Of a DNA stretch of 44,798 bases, positions 16,978 through 26,029 are shown one piece after another. The stretch lies in assembly GCA_900317125.1 (NCBI GenBank), contig ONFR01000019.1, positions 1 to 44,798 on the forward strand. Direction: 5' to 3'. The translations under genes and the position numbers were made by a program. Within the stretch, counting starts at the first letter, position 1, and the number at the start of each line of letters is the position of its first letter. The notes under the pieces were generated by a model, which worked only from the letters and a program-made list of their open reading frames with translations, was not told where the DNA came from and made no database searches. The stretch comes from an uncultured Bacteroidales bacterium. GTDB lineage: Bacteria > Bacteroidota > Bacteroidia > Bacteroidales > P3.

Positions 16978-17676
16978 ATGGAACAAACCAATTCACTTTC
17001 AGTATTCAGTACCCGTAAGGAGGAACGCCTCAACTCGGGTGTGGGCGACCAAATCAGTGTCCGCCGCTACAATGCCGTCATGCTGCTGACCCTCCTCTGG
17101 GGATTCCTGGTCAACACGGTGATGGTCTACTATTTTGCCATCCCCATCATGCGTATGTTGTCGGGTGTTGGCCCGTTATGGATTTTCATCGGATACTTTG
17201 TGCTGGCCATTGCCGGTATCGCCATCAGTGCCCGCTCAGCCAATCCGTGGATTAGTTTCCTCGGCTACAATCTGCTGGTGCTGCCCATTGGCGTGCTCCT
17301 CTGTTTGATTTTGCCCGGTATCCCTGTCGCCATTGTCACCAAGGCCCTGCTGCTCACCGGCATCGTCACTGCCACCATGACCCTCCTCGGGCTGGTGGCC
17401 CCCAATGTCTTCCTGGGCATGGGCCGCACCCTTTTCATTGCTTTGATTGTAGGCATCCTTGCTGAGCTAGTGGCCACATTCCTGTTCCACTACTCCGGCA
17501 CAGCCTTCGACTGGATTTTTGTCGTGCTCTTCTCGGGCTACATAGGGTATGATGTCGCCAAGTCTCAAATCTATCCCAAGACTGTCGACAACGCCGTCGA
17601 CTGCGCCCTCGACATCTACCTCGACATCATTAACATCTTCATCCGTCTGCTGGCCCTGCTCAGCCGTAAGGAATAA
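16978..17676 (+). CDS. Bax inhibitor-1 (BI-1/YccA) family membrane protein
   Basis: This 232-residue protein of the inner membrane has seven likely helices. A short hydrophilic N-terminus (~30 residues) precedes YNAVMLLTLLWGFLVNTVMVYYF. The C-terminal block (SGYIGYDVAKSQIY, then ALDIYLDIINIFIRLLALLSRKE) is the family signature, including the conserved acidic residues near helices 6-7. Members include calcium-leak channels and FtsH-interacting YccA; the exact role in Bacteroidota is unknown. The gene follows the TPR gene by 68 bases, with a weak -7-like box (16955-16962) between them. Confidence 0.9.
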   Translation: MEQTNSLSVFSTRKEERLNSGVGDQISVRRYNAVMLLTLLWGFLVNTVMVYYFAIPIMRMLSGVGPLWIFIGYFVLAIAGIAISARSANPWISFLGYNLLVLPIGVLLCLILPGIPVAIVTKALLLTGIVTATMTLLGLVAPNVFLGMGRTLFIALIVGILAELVATFLFHYSGTAFDWIFVVLFSGYIGYDVAKSQIYPKTVDNAVDCALDIYLDIINIFIRLLALLSRKE

Positions 17677-17742
17677 GGCGCCGGTCGTATACTTTTTTTT
17701 GACTGAGAGAAACTCTTTTCTTGACATATCAGAAAAAATGCT

Positions 17743-17750
17743 TATATTTG
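17743..17750 (+). promoter_or_regulatory. Promoter of the methylmalonyl-CoA mutase gene
   Basis: TATATTTG matches TAnnTTTG, 43 bases before the ATG at 17793, and is preceded by an A tract. Confidence 0.78.
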
Positions 17751-17792
17751 CATTCTGTGCTATGGCACTAACATTAATTTAATACGTTGATA

Positions 17793-19946
<2,154 letters not shown>

Positions 19947-19990
19947 CCTGGTTCGAAAAACACAACATCATTTTTCATAATTATTTTTTT

Positions 19991-20016
19991 CCGCGTCGTG
20001 AGACGCGGTTTTTTTT
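19991..20016 (+). terminator. Terminator of mutB
   Basis: CCGCGTC and GACGCGG form a perfect 7-bp stem with loop GTGA, followed by eight T residues. Confidence 0.95.
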
Positions 20017-20091
20017 GTCCTCTCGCGAGCGTAAAAAAAAGGTATTTTCTTCTTTTTTCTCTTTTTATTATGCTATGTCAAAAAAAAGTCG

Positions 20092-20099
20092 TAACTTTG
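20092..20099 (+). promoter_or_regulatory. Promoter of the DUF177-rpmF operon
   Basis: TAACTTTG preceded by TGTCAAAAAAAAGTCG, the extended A-tract form. It lies 22 bases before the ATG at 20122. Confidence 0.85.
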
Positions 20100-20121
20100 C
20101 AAACTCAATACGAACGAGAAA

Positions 20122-20646
20122 ATGAAGCCTGAAGTCGATACTGTTGTTCAGTTTAGTGGTTTGAAACCAGGGAGATACGAGTATGATTTTACGCTGGACA
20201 GCACCTTCTTCGACACCTTTCAGAACGATGAAATTCGGGAAGGAAACGTCGATTTCAAGGTCGTTTTGCAGAAATACGAGCGCATGCTGCTCTTCACTTT
20301 TTCATTCAATGGCACTGTGAAGACGATATGCGACCGCTGCTTGGGCGAGATTGCCGTGCCGGTGGAGGGCGAAGAGAAACTCTGCGTCAAATTCAGCGAC
20401 ACCGAAACCACCGACGATGACGACGTGGTTTTCCTCCCCGAAAGCGCCTACAAAATCGACCTGGCCCAATGGATGTACGAGTATGTGGTGGTGAGTATGC
20501 CCATGCAGCGGGTCCATCCCGAGGGCGAGTGCGACAAAGAGATGCTAAAGTATATCTCCGACGAGCGTGTTGAGCAAGAGGAAACTGCCGACCAGGCCGA
20601 TAACGACCCGCGTTGGAATGCCCTCAAAACATTGTTAGAAAAATAA
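20122..20646 (+). CDS. DUF177 (YceD-like) protein
   Basis: This 174-residue cytoplasmic protein belongs to the YceD/DUF177 family, which in many bacteria is linked to 23S rRNA and precedes rpmF. The Cys pair of CDRCLGEI (~73-80), the acidic TETTDDDDVVFLPE stretch, the IDLAQWMYEYVVVSMPMQ block and the C-terminal DPRWNALKTLL are the expected landmarks. It is followed after 21 bases by rpmF, the classic arrangement. It is transcribed from a strong promoter directly upstream. Confidence 0.93.
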   Translation: MKPEVDTVVQFSGLKPGRYEYDFTLDSTFFDTFQNDEIREGNVDFKVVLQKYERMLLFTFSFNGTVKTICDRCLGEIAVPVEGEEKLCVKFSDTETTDDDDVVFLPESAYKIDLAQWMYEYVVVSMPMQRVHPEGECDKEMLKYISDERVEQEETADQADNDPRWNALKTLLEK

Positions 20647-20667
20647 ACAAATAAAAATAGTAATAAT

Positions 20668-20853
20668 ATGCCACATCCAAAACACAGATTCTCGCAGACT
20701 CGCACAGCGAAGCGCAGAACACACGACAGTTTGGAGAAAGCCCAGCTCACCACGTGCAGCAATTGCGGCGCTCCTGTTATGTACCACCATGTTTGCCCCG
20801 AGTGCGGGTACTACAGAGGTAAATTAGCCATCGAGAAGAACGCCGAGGCGTAA
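20668..20853 (+). CDS. rpmF: 50S ribosomal protein L32
   Basis: bL32, 61 residues. The basic N-terminus MPHPKHRFSQTRTAKRRTHD is followed by a zinc ribbon with C-S-N-C and C-P-E-C pairs. The length is normal. It is the last gene of the DUF177 operon because a strong terminator follows 25 bases later. In many Bacteroidota plsX and fabH come next; they are absent here. Confidence 0.98.
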   Translation: MPHPKHRFSQTRTAKRRTHDSLEKAQLTTCSNCGAPVMYHHVCPECGYYRGKLAIEKNAEA

Positions 20854-20878
20854 TCCCAGGCTATTCCTGTAACACTAC

Positions 20879-20919
20879 GACATGCGTCTTTCCTCACCGA
20901 AAGGCGCATGTCTTTTTTT
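20879..20919 (+). terminator. Terminator of the DUF177-rpmF operon
   Basis: GACATGCG-T-CTTTC pairs with GAAAG-G-CGCATGTC around CTCACC, a 13-bp stem with one internal mismatch, followed by a run of T residues. Confidence 0.95.
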
Positions 20920-20970
20920 GGGGTATGGCGGGCAAAGGACAGAAAAACTGTTCAATTTCAAAAAAAGTCG

Positions 20971-20978
20971 TATCTTTG
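20971..20978 (+). promoter_or_regulatory. Promoter of the structured RNA
   Basis: TATCTTTG preceded by TTTCAAAAAAAGTCG, nearly identical to the promoters of infC and DUF177. Transcription should begin near 20985. Confidence 0.85.
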
Positions 20979-20984
20979 CAGTGT

Positions 20985-21257
20985 CAACCATCCGACCCAT
21001 TGACGGGTAAGCGGGTGGGAGACAGGACATAACGAAAAAGACGTTGAGCGAAACGTTTTATCTGCGGCCCTTTTGAATCTCGCAAATTCACATTCCTGCT
21101 GCACGGTAAAGCAAAGCCAACGCCTATTGGTGTGTGATATACATATCTTGTATATTGGCACAGCGTGGGCTCGGCATTGCTTATTCTCGGCAGGAAGGCA
21201 ATGCGAGAGCCTAAAGGGCGGGATAAGCGATGAGTTTGATACCCGCGCTTCTTTTTT
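20985..21257 (+). ncRNA. Structured RNA of ~270 nt with own promoter and terminator
   Basis: There is no protein-coding frame of note between the promoter at 20971 and the T run at 21252, but there are several strong hairpins. ATATACA/TGTATAT with a 5-base loop lies at 21137-21155 and is extended by TGTG/CACA. GGCTC-GCATTGC/GCAATGC-GAGCC spans 21168-21211. ACGTT/AACGT lies near 21040-21058, and the 5' end can form a CCC/GGG stem. It is not RNase P RNA, tmRNA or a recognised riboswitch. The general layout recalls the conserved Bacteroidales-1 RNA, which is likewise defined by a Bacteroidota promoter and a terminator. That identity is from memory and unverified. It may be an independent small RNA or the leader of the peptide gene 76 bases downstream, which has no promoter of its own. 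The 5' end is inferred. Confidence 0.75.
21218..21257 (+). terminator. Terminator at the 3' end of the structured RNA
   Basis: GCGGG/CCCGC, extended by AT/AT with one bulge, is followed by GCTTC and six T residues. If the RNA is a leader, this hairpin would act as an attenuator for the genes from 21333. Confidence 0.75.
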
Positions 21258-21332
21258 ATATGCTTCCTTGTGTCAATTTTATTTAGGTTGGCGTAGGTAT
21301 CCGCCAGGGTTTAAAGTCAAAAAACAAACAAC

Positions 21333-21488
21333 ATGACAGAAAACAGCAAAAAGATGTACACAACTCCCTTGGTAGAGGTGTTGGATGCCCGCGTCGAACG
21401 TGGCTTCGAGGGCAGCCTCGCCCCCACAGGCAGCAACGAAGACCTCATCAGCAGCGGCGAGGTCCACGGCGGCAGCGACTTCGATTAA
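21333..21488 (+). CDS. Small protein (51 aa), K-x-Y-x-T-P family, upstream of lipoprotein
   Basis: The ATG at 21333 opens 51 codons ending in TAA. The sequence begins MTENSKKMYTTPLVEVLDA and ends EVHGGSDFD. It shares KKxY[ST]TPxV[QE]V and VExGFxxSL, ungapped, with the 41-residue protein at 4436. It is longer by a Gly/Ser/Asp-rich tail (SLAPTGSNEDLISSGEV, then HGGSDFD). There is no signal peptide, no Cys and no membrane segment. It is located 76 bases after the structured RNA and 127 bases before the mosaic lipoprotein gene, with no other promoter visible. The conserved N-terminal block with a variable Gly/Ser/Asp tail would suit a leader-plus-core precursor or a small adaptor. Both ideas are inference. 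Confidence 0.72.
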   Translation: MTENSKKMYTTPLVEVLDARVERGFEGSLAPTGSNEDLISSGEVHGGSDFD

Positions 21489-21615
21489 GGCCTTTATATC
21501 TCGCAAGGTCTCCACGTATCACACGAATCACACGTATAAATAATACTTGAGATACGCGAAATACGTGGAAATAAACGAATTAACAAATTAGTAATAAACA
21601 AAAAACTACAATATC

Positions 21616-23223
21616 ATGAAGAAAACATTAACATCTCTATTGAGTCTGTTGGCTCTATCAAGTTTATTCATGTTCTCCTCCTGCCAGAAGGAGACCGTGG
21701 GCAACGGCACACAGTTCCGCGCCACGATGGAGGGATGCACCTCGAAGGACGGCAAGACCGCCCTCAACGGAACCGCCCTCAACTGGGTGGCAGGTGACGA
21801 GATAGCCGTGTACGGCACCGCAGGCCGCGGCATCTACACCGCCACACCGCAGACACCTGCCACGGTGGCCCTGTTCGACAACGTGAGCGGCGAGACGGGC
21901 GACGCCCCCTTCCGCGCCTACTATCCCACCACGCTGACCACCGACGGCGTCCATGTGACGCTGCCCGCCGTGCAGACCACTGCCGACGGTTCGCTGACGG
22001 AGTTCCCCATGTACGCCCAGAGCGACGACAACACGCTGGCCTTCCGCAACCTGTGCGGTGCGCTGAAGCTGCACCTGACCAAGGCTGGGGTGAGCGTGAG
22101 CAGCATCGAGGTGAGCACCAACACGCCCATCAACGGCCAGTACACCCTGCGCTACACGGGTGTGCCGGTGATCGACTACGAGAGCAACGGCACCAACAGC
22201 ACCGTGCTGGAATGCGAGAACCCGCAGCCTATAGCCAACGGCAAGGACTTCTACATCTACCTGCCTCACGGCAACTACACCGAGATGACCTTCACCATCA
22301 CCGCCTCGGATGGCACCGTCTGCACCAAGCACAGCAAAGCCAACGTGGCCATCTACATCACCCGCAGCCAGTACACCACCATCAATCTGGGCGAGAACGA
22401 CCTGAACTTCGTCAATCCGCTGCCCGAAGGTGCCTTGACCGGTCTGTTCACCATCAATGCCGACGGCGACCAGGTGCGTTTCTCGATGGGCAACCTTCAG
22501 TACCAGGCCAGCACCAATACCTGGCGTTTTGCCGAACACCAGTATGACTTTGTGGGTGGAAGAGCTTTCTACGGTGATGGTGATATTGCAGGGAATGTGT
22601 ATGAAAATGGTGACAGGTGTATGAATAATTACATTGCATCTAATTATTCAGGATGGATTGATTTATTCGGCTGGGGAACAGGGAATAATCCTACGCTCCA
22701 TACAGAAAACGATGCAGATTACAATACTTTTGTCGACTGGGGTACGAATGCTGTCATCAATGGAGGAAACCTGCCCAACGGTTGGCGTACTCTTACCAGT
22801 GCGGAATGGCAGTATATTTTTAACACTCGCACAGATGCTTCTACCAAGTATGGAAAAGGCAACATCAATGGTGTACCTGGCATAATCATTTTGCCTGATA
22901 GTTGGGTACTTCCTTCCAGTTGTTCGTTCACTGCAGGTCTTACAGAAATTCAAAACGACTGGACACTCAACAGCTACAACTTCAACCAGTGGGCTGAGAT
23001 GCAGGCATGTGGTGCAGTGTTCTTACCCGCGGCGGGTACGCGATGGGGTGATAGAATTGGTAATGTGGCTCATTCAGGTGTATATTGGTCGTCTACACCT
23101 AACACTCGAACAATCTATCCCTATTATTCAGATTACGTGGATTTTGCTGGTGACTGGTTATTTGTCACTTGGGACTCCCGCTACAGGGCAATGTCCGTGC
23201 GCCTTGTTCGGGATAACGATTAA
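21616..23223 (+). CDS. Mosaic surface lipoprotein: fimbrillin-like N-terminus, C-type-lectin-like C-terminus
   Basis: This 535-residue lipoprotein has a signal peptide to Cys23 (FMFSSC). Residues ~28-265 look like a fimbrillin/Mfa-type beta-sandwich domain (LNWVAGDEIAVYGTAG, RAYYPTTLTTDG, LAFRNLCGALKLHL). From ~275 (LFTINADGDQVRFSMGNLQYQ) to the end lies the Bacteroidota domain with phrases WRTLTSAEWQYIFNTR, VFLPAAGTRWG, GVYWSSTP and a final MSVRLVR. It is related to the formylglycine-enzyme/C-type-lectin fold used by ligand-binding and diversity-generating proteins. Base composition shifts within the gene: 67% GC in 21721-21780 against 43% in 22561-22620, with the change near 22530 (residue ~305). 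This suggests that the 3' part was acquired or exchanged. A cluster of hairpins follows. The ligand is unknown. Confidence 0.83.
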   Translation: MKKTLTSLLSLLALSSLFMFSSCQKETVGNGTQFRATMEGCTSKDGKTALNGTALNWVAGDEIAVYGTAGRGIYTATPQTPATVALFDNVSGETGDAPFRAYYPTTLTTDGVHVTLPAVQTTADGSLTEFPMYAQSDDNTLAFRNLCGALKLHLTKAGVSVSSIEVSTNTPINGQYTLRYTGVPVIDYESNGTNSTVLECENPQPIANGKDFYIYLPHGNYTEMTFTITASDGTVCTKHSKANVAIYITRSQYTTINLGENDLNFVNPLPEGALTGLFTINADGDQVRFSMGNLQYQASTNTWRFAEHQYDFVGGRAFYGDGDIAGNVYENGDRCMNNYIASNYSGWIDLFGWGTGNNPTLHTENDADYNTFVDWGTNAVINGGNLPNGWRTLTSAEWQYIFNTRTDASTKYGKGNINGVPGIIILPDSWVLPSSCSFTAGLTEIQNDWTLNSYNFNQWAEMQACGAVFLPAAGTRWGDRIGNVAHSGVYWSSTPNTRTIYPYYSDYVDFAGDWLFVTWDSRYRAMSVRLVRDND

Positions 23224-23245
23224 AATGTGTATGGCATAGACTCCC

Positions 23246-23572
23246 GTTGTGGCGGATTTGCAATCCGCCACAACAGATTATAAGGATTTGCAATCCGCTT
23301 TAAATTAAGATACAATACGTTACTGATTTCAAATCCGTAACAACAGCAACAATAGCACAGCAAGTGTAAGCACGAATTACCATGTAATGCCCATTATTGA
23401 ATGGCCCATTCATGGTAATTCGTGTTTTGCTAATGTCCAGCACAATGGGATTCCTGCCGTTGTGCTGGGTTTGCAAGGACGGTGGAGTCTGCTGCCAATT
23501 CTTTTTTCGGTCGGGGGCAATAATATCGTATGTTTGTCGTTAATTGTAAACTTATCGGAGCGTCCCGCTCCG
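23246..23572. repeat. Cluster of palindromic hairpins in the 392-base intergenic region
   Basis: The gap 23224-23615 holds six inverted repeats. GTTGTGGCGGATT/AATCCGCCACAAC (23246-23274) has 13-bp arms and loop TGC. A shorter relative with the same GGATTTGCAATCC core lies near 23284-23297. GTTACTGATTT/AAATCCGTAAC (23315-23337) has one mismatch. CACGAATTACCATG/CATGGTAATTCGTG (23371-23424) has perfect 14-bp arms and a nested palindrome. CCAGCACAA/TTGTGCTGG lies at 23437-23468, and CGGAGCG/CGCTCCG at 23556-23572. The first three resemble REP-like elements built on GATTTGCAATC. The first probably ends the lipoprotein transcript; the last lies in the leader of the next gene. Confidence 0.85.
23529..23536 (+). 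promoter_or_regulatory. Promoter of the wzz-like gene
   Basis: TATGTTTG matches TAnnTTTG and lies 80 bases before the ATG at 23616. The CGGAGCG hairpin falls inside the resulting leader. Confidence 0.6.
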
Positions 23573-23615
23573 CAACAACGTTATTATCAGTATAGAATAA
23601 ACAAAAACATCCTTT

Positions 23616-24500
23616 ATGCCTAACAAGTCTTTTGGTAACGACTACGACCACAATGCCACGTTGCGTTTTTTCAAGAAATGGCGGAAACTGTTGTTGTGGG
23701 TTTTTGCCATCGCCTTAGTGGCGTCGATTGTCGTCTCGATGTTAATCACACCGCGTTTCAAGGCCACGGCCACCCTGTTCCCCACAAGCTCCAACCGTCT
23801 GAGCAAGGCCATCATGGACTACCATTACAGCCTTGACTTCATGGACTATGGTATCGAGCGCGACTGCGAGTACTGCATCCAGATCCTCTCGTCCGAGTCG
23901 ATGGAACGCGACGTCTGCAAGCGTTTCAACCTGCTCGAGCACTACGGCATCAACCCCAACGACCCCCACAAGATGTTCAAACTCCACGAGCAGTATCGTG
24001 GCAACGTCAACGTCAGGCGTACCGAGTTCCTCGGTGTCGAGGTGTCGGTGCTCGATGTCGACCCGCAGTGGGCTGCCGACATGGCCAACTTCATTGCCGC
24101 CAACTACGACACCGTGTGCCACCGCATCCATCATGCCCGTGCCGCCAATGCCGCCGACATCATGCAGGGTGTCTGCGACCGTCTGGGGCAGGACATCCGC
24201 GACCTGCAGGACAGTCTGCGCCGCAACCCCCAGTATCAGCTCGGCCTCACCCAGCTCATCAACGAGAAATGCCACGAGCTGGCCGACATTCAGACCCGTG
24301 CCGCTCAGACACAAGTGGATGTGAACGAGAATGTCAGCTACAAATTCCTGCTGGACGAGGCTGTCGCTCCCGACAAAAAAGCCTATCCCAAACGTGCCGT
24401 CATTGTGGCGCTGGGCACCCTGGGCGCTGTCGTCATGTGCATCCTGGTGCTGCTCTGCATGGATGCCGTCAAACCCAAGGACGAACAGGAGCAGGCTTAG
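23616..24500 (+). CDS. Wzz/chain-length-determinant-like protein
   Basis: This 294-residue inner-membrane protein has the topology of polysaccharide co-polymerases. A short cytoplasmic N-terminus leads to TM1 (~24-45, LLLWVFAIALVASIVVSMLI). After it comes TPRFKATATLFPTSSNRLSK, the typical Wzz region. A largely helical periplasmic domain follows (~60-255, with coiled-coil-like RLGQDIRDLQDSLRRN). Near the end comes a Pro-containing segment (DEAVAPDKKAYPKRAV) and TM2 (~265-285). There is no C-terminal tyrosine-kinase domain. It would set the length of O-antigen or exopolysaccharide chains with a polymerase. The next gene is an O-antigen-ligase/polymerase-like protein, which supports this. Confidence 0.8.
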   Translation: MPNKSFGNDYDHNATLRFFKKWRKLLLWVFAIALVASIVVSMLITPRFKATATLFPTSSNRLSKAIMDYHYSLDFMDYGIERDCEYCIQILSSESMERDVCKRFNLLEHYGINPNDPHKMFKLHEQYRGNVNVRRTEFLGVEVSVLDVDPQWAADMANFIAANYDTVCHRIHHARAANAADIMQGVCDRLGQDIRDLQDSLRRNPQYQLGLTQLINEKCHELADIQTRAAQTQVDVNENVSYKFLLDEAVAPDKKAYPKRAVIVALGTLGAVVMCILVLLCMDAVKPKDEQEQA

Positions 24501-24547
24501 TCCCTTTCACCCTCATATCCGTTATACCGAATCTTGAACGTTGAGTT

Positions 24548-26026
24548 TTGAATATCGCTGGCTGGTATAATAAGAACAAGACCGCAGTGTGGGCGGTGGC
24601 GGCGACCTTAGTGTTCGCGGTGGCCAATTCCGTCCTGCTCCTCAAGGACTTCTACTATCTGTCGTTGATTCCTTTGGCGGGGTTGGTGCTTTTGCTGTTC
24701 GTCACCCGTTTCGAAACCGGGCTGCTCTGCATGGCGCTCTTCACCCCCTTTGCCATCAATATGGCGCTCATGCCCAAGATGGAGCTCTCGATGCCCGTGG
24801 AGCCGATGATGATCCTCTTCACGCTGATGTTCTTCTTCCGGGTGCTCGCCACCCGCAGCTACGACCTCCGCCTGCTCAGGCATCCTGTCACGCTGTGCCT
24901 GCTGGCCTCCATGGTGTGGATGTTGTTCACCACCTGTACCTCCCAGCTGCCATTCGTGTCGTTCAAATATTGGTTGGCGCGTCTTTGGTTTGTGGTGCCT
25001 TTCTTCTTTGCCGCCGCTCAGATATTCCGCGACAAACGCCGCATCCGTCAATTCTTCTGGTGTTATGCCATCGGCCTGATAGCAGTCATCCTCATCGCCA
25101 CCGCCAAAACCCTTGGCAATTTCAGCGACCTCCAGACCCTTCACCGTGTCATGAAGCCTTTCTACAACGACCACACCGCCTACGGTTGTGTCATCGCCCT
25201 CTTCATCCCCGCCGCCTTTTATTTCATCTTCAGCCGCAATAGCAAGGGGTGGGGGCGCTTGCTCTCCCTGGCCATCATGGCATTGCTGGTGGTGGGTCTC
25301 TTTTTCTCCTACTGCCGCGCGGCATGGCTCAGTGTGCTGGGGGCAATAGGGGTGTATGTGCTTGTGCGTATGGGCATGAAGGTGAAATGGATGGTGCTGC
25401 TCTTCGGCGTTGCCGTCGGGGTGTTCTTTGTCTATCAGAGCGACGTGCTGTACAAGCTCGGCAAAAACCACCAGGACAGCTCCTACGACCTGGCTGGTCA
25501 GATCAAGAGTATTTCGAACATCTCCACCGACGCCAGCAACCTCGAGCGGCTCAACCGCTGGGCCTCTGCCGTCCGCATGTGGAAAGAGAGTCCTGTGGTA
25601 GGCTGCGGCCCCGGCACCTACCAGTTCCTCTACGCCAGCTATCAGCGCAGCTACCAGCTCTCCACCATCAGCACCAATGCCGGCAACCTCGGCAATGCCC
25701 ATAGCGAATATGTCGGCCCCATGACGGAGCAAGGGGTGCCCGGCGTGGCGTTGGTGATTGCCCTGTTCATGACCACCTTTGCCACCGGGGTGCGTGTCTA
25801 TCGCACTGCCCGCGACCGCCAAGTGGCCAACATGGCCTTGGCCTTCACCCTCAGCCTGCTCACCTACTACATCCACGGGGTGTTCAACAATTTCCTCGAC
25901 ACCGACAAGCTCTCGGTGCCCTTCTGGGCCTTCACCGCCGTGGTCGTGGCCTTGGATGTATACAGCGAAAAGAAATGCCCCGGCGACGAGCCACCCACGC
26001 TCCCGCCTGTGGCGAAAAACGAATAG
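24548..26026 (+). CDS. O-antigen ligase/polymerase family membrane protein
   Basis: This 492-residue polytopic protein has about eleven hydrophobic helices and one large periplasmic loop at ~300-400. The loop contains GCGPGTYQFLYASYQ and NAHSEYVGPMTEQGVPGVAL, the usual wording of the WaaL/Wzy O-antigen ligase domain. It would join or polymerise polysaccharide at the periplasmic face of the inner membrane. No ATG is available near the 5' end. The TTG at 24548 is used, which places the first helix at residues ~13-35. It lies between the Wzz-like gene (47 bases upstream) and the NlpC/P60 gene (3 bases downstream), so the three form an operon. No glycosyltransferase genes are adjacent. Confidence 0.85.
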   Translation: MNIAGWYNKNKTAVWAVAATLVFAVANSVLLLKDFYYLSLIPLAGLVLLLFVTRFETGLLCMALFTPFAINMALMPKMELSMPVEPMMILFTLMFFFRVLATRSYDLRLLRHPVTLCLLASMVWMLFTTCTSQLPFVSFKYWLARLWFVVPFFFAAAQIFRDKRRIRQFFWCYAIGLIAVILIATAKTLGNFSDLQTLHRVMKPFYNDHTAYGCVIALFIPAAFYFIFSRNSKGWGRLLSLAIMALLVVGLFFSYCRAAWLSVLGAIGVYVLVRMGMKVKWMVLLFGVAVGVFFVYQSDVLYKLGKNHQDSSYDLAGQIKSISNISTDASNLERLNRWASAVRMWKESPVVGCGPGTYQFLYASYQRSYQLSTISTNAGNLGNAHSEYVGPMTEQGVPGVALVIALFMTTFATGVRVYRTARDRQVANMALAFTLSLLTYYIHGVFNNFLDTDKLSVPFWAFTAVVVALDVYSEKKCPGDEPPTLPPVAKNE

Positions 26027-26029
26027 CCT

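Noticed and set aside
20985..21257. Possible RNase P RNA, tmRNA or SRP RNA
   Set aside because: I searched by eye for the RNase P GAGGAAAGTCC block, a tmRNA tag frame with tRNA-like ends and the SRP GGAA-tetraloop helix with its conserved internal loop. None fits.
21073..21336. 87-codon plus-strand frame inside the structured RNA
   Set aside because: It runs through the hairpins and terminator, has an unusual composition and overlaps the next gene's start. The RNA explanation fits better.
23246..23572. CRISPR array
   Set aside because: The repeated units are unequal palindromes without regular spacers of constant length, and no cas genes are present.
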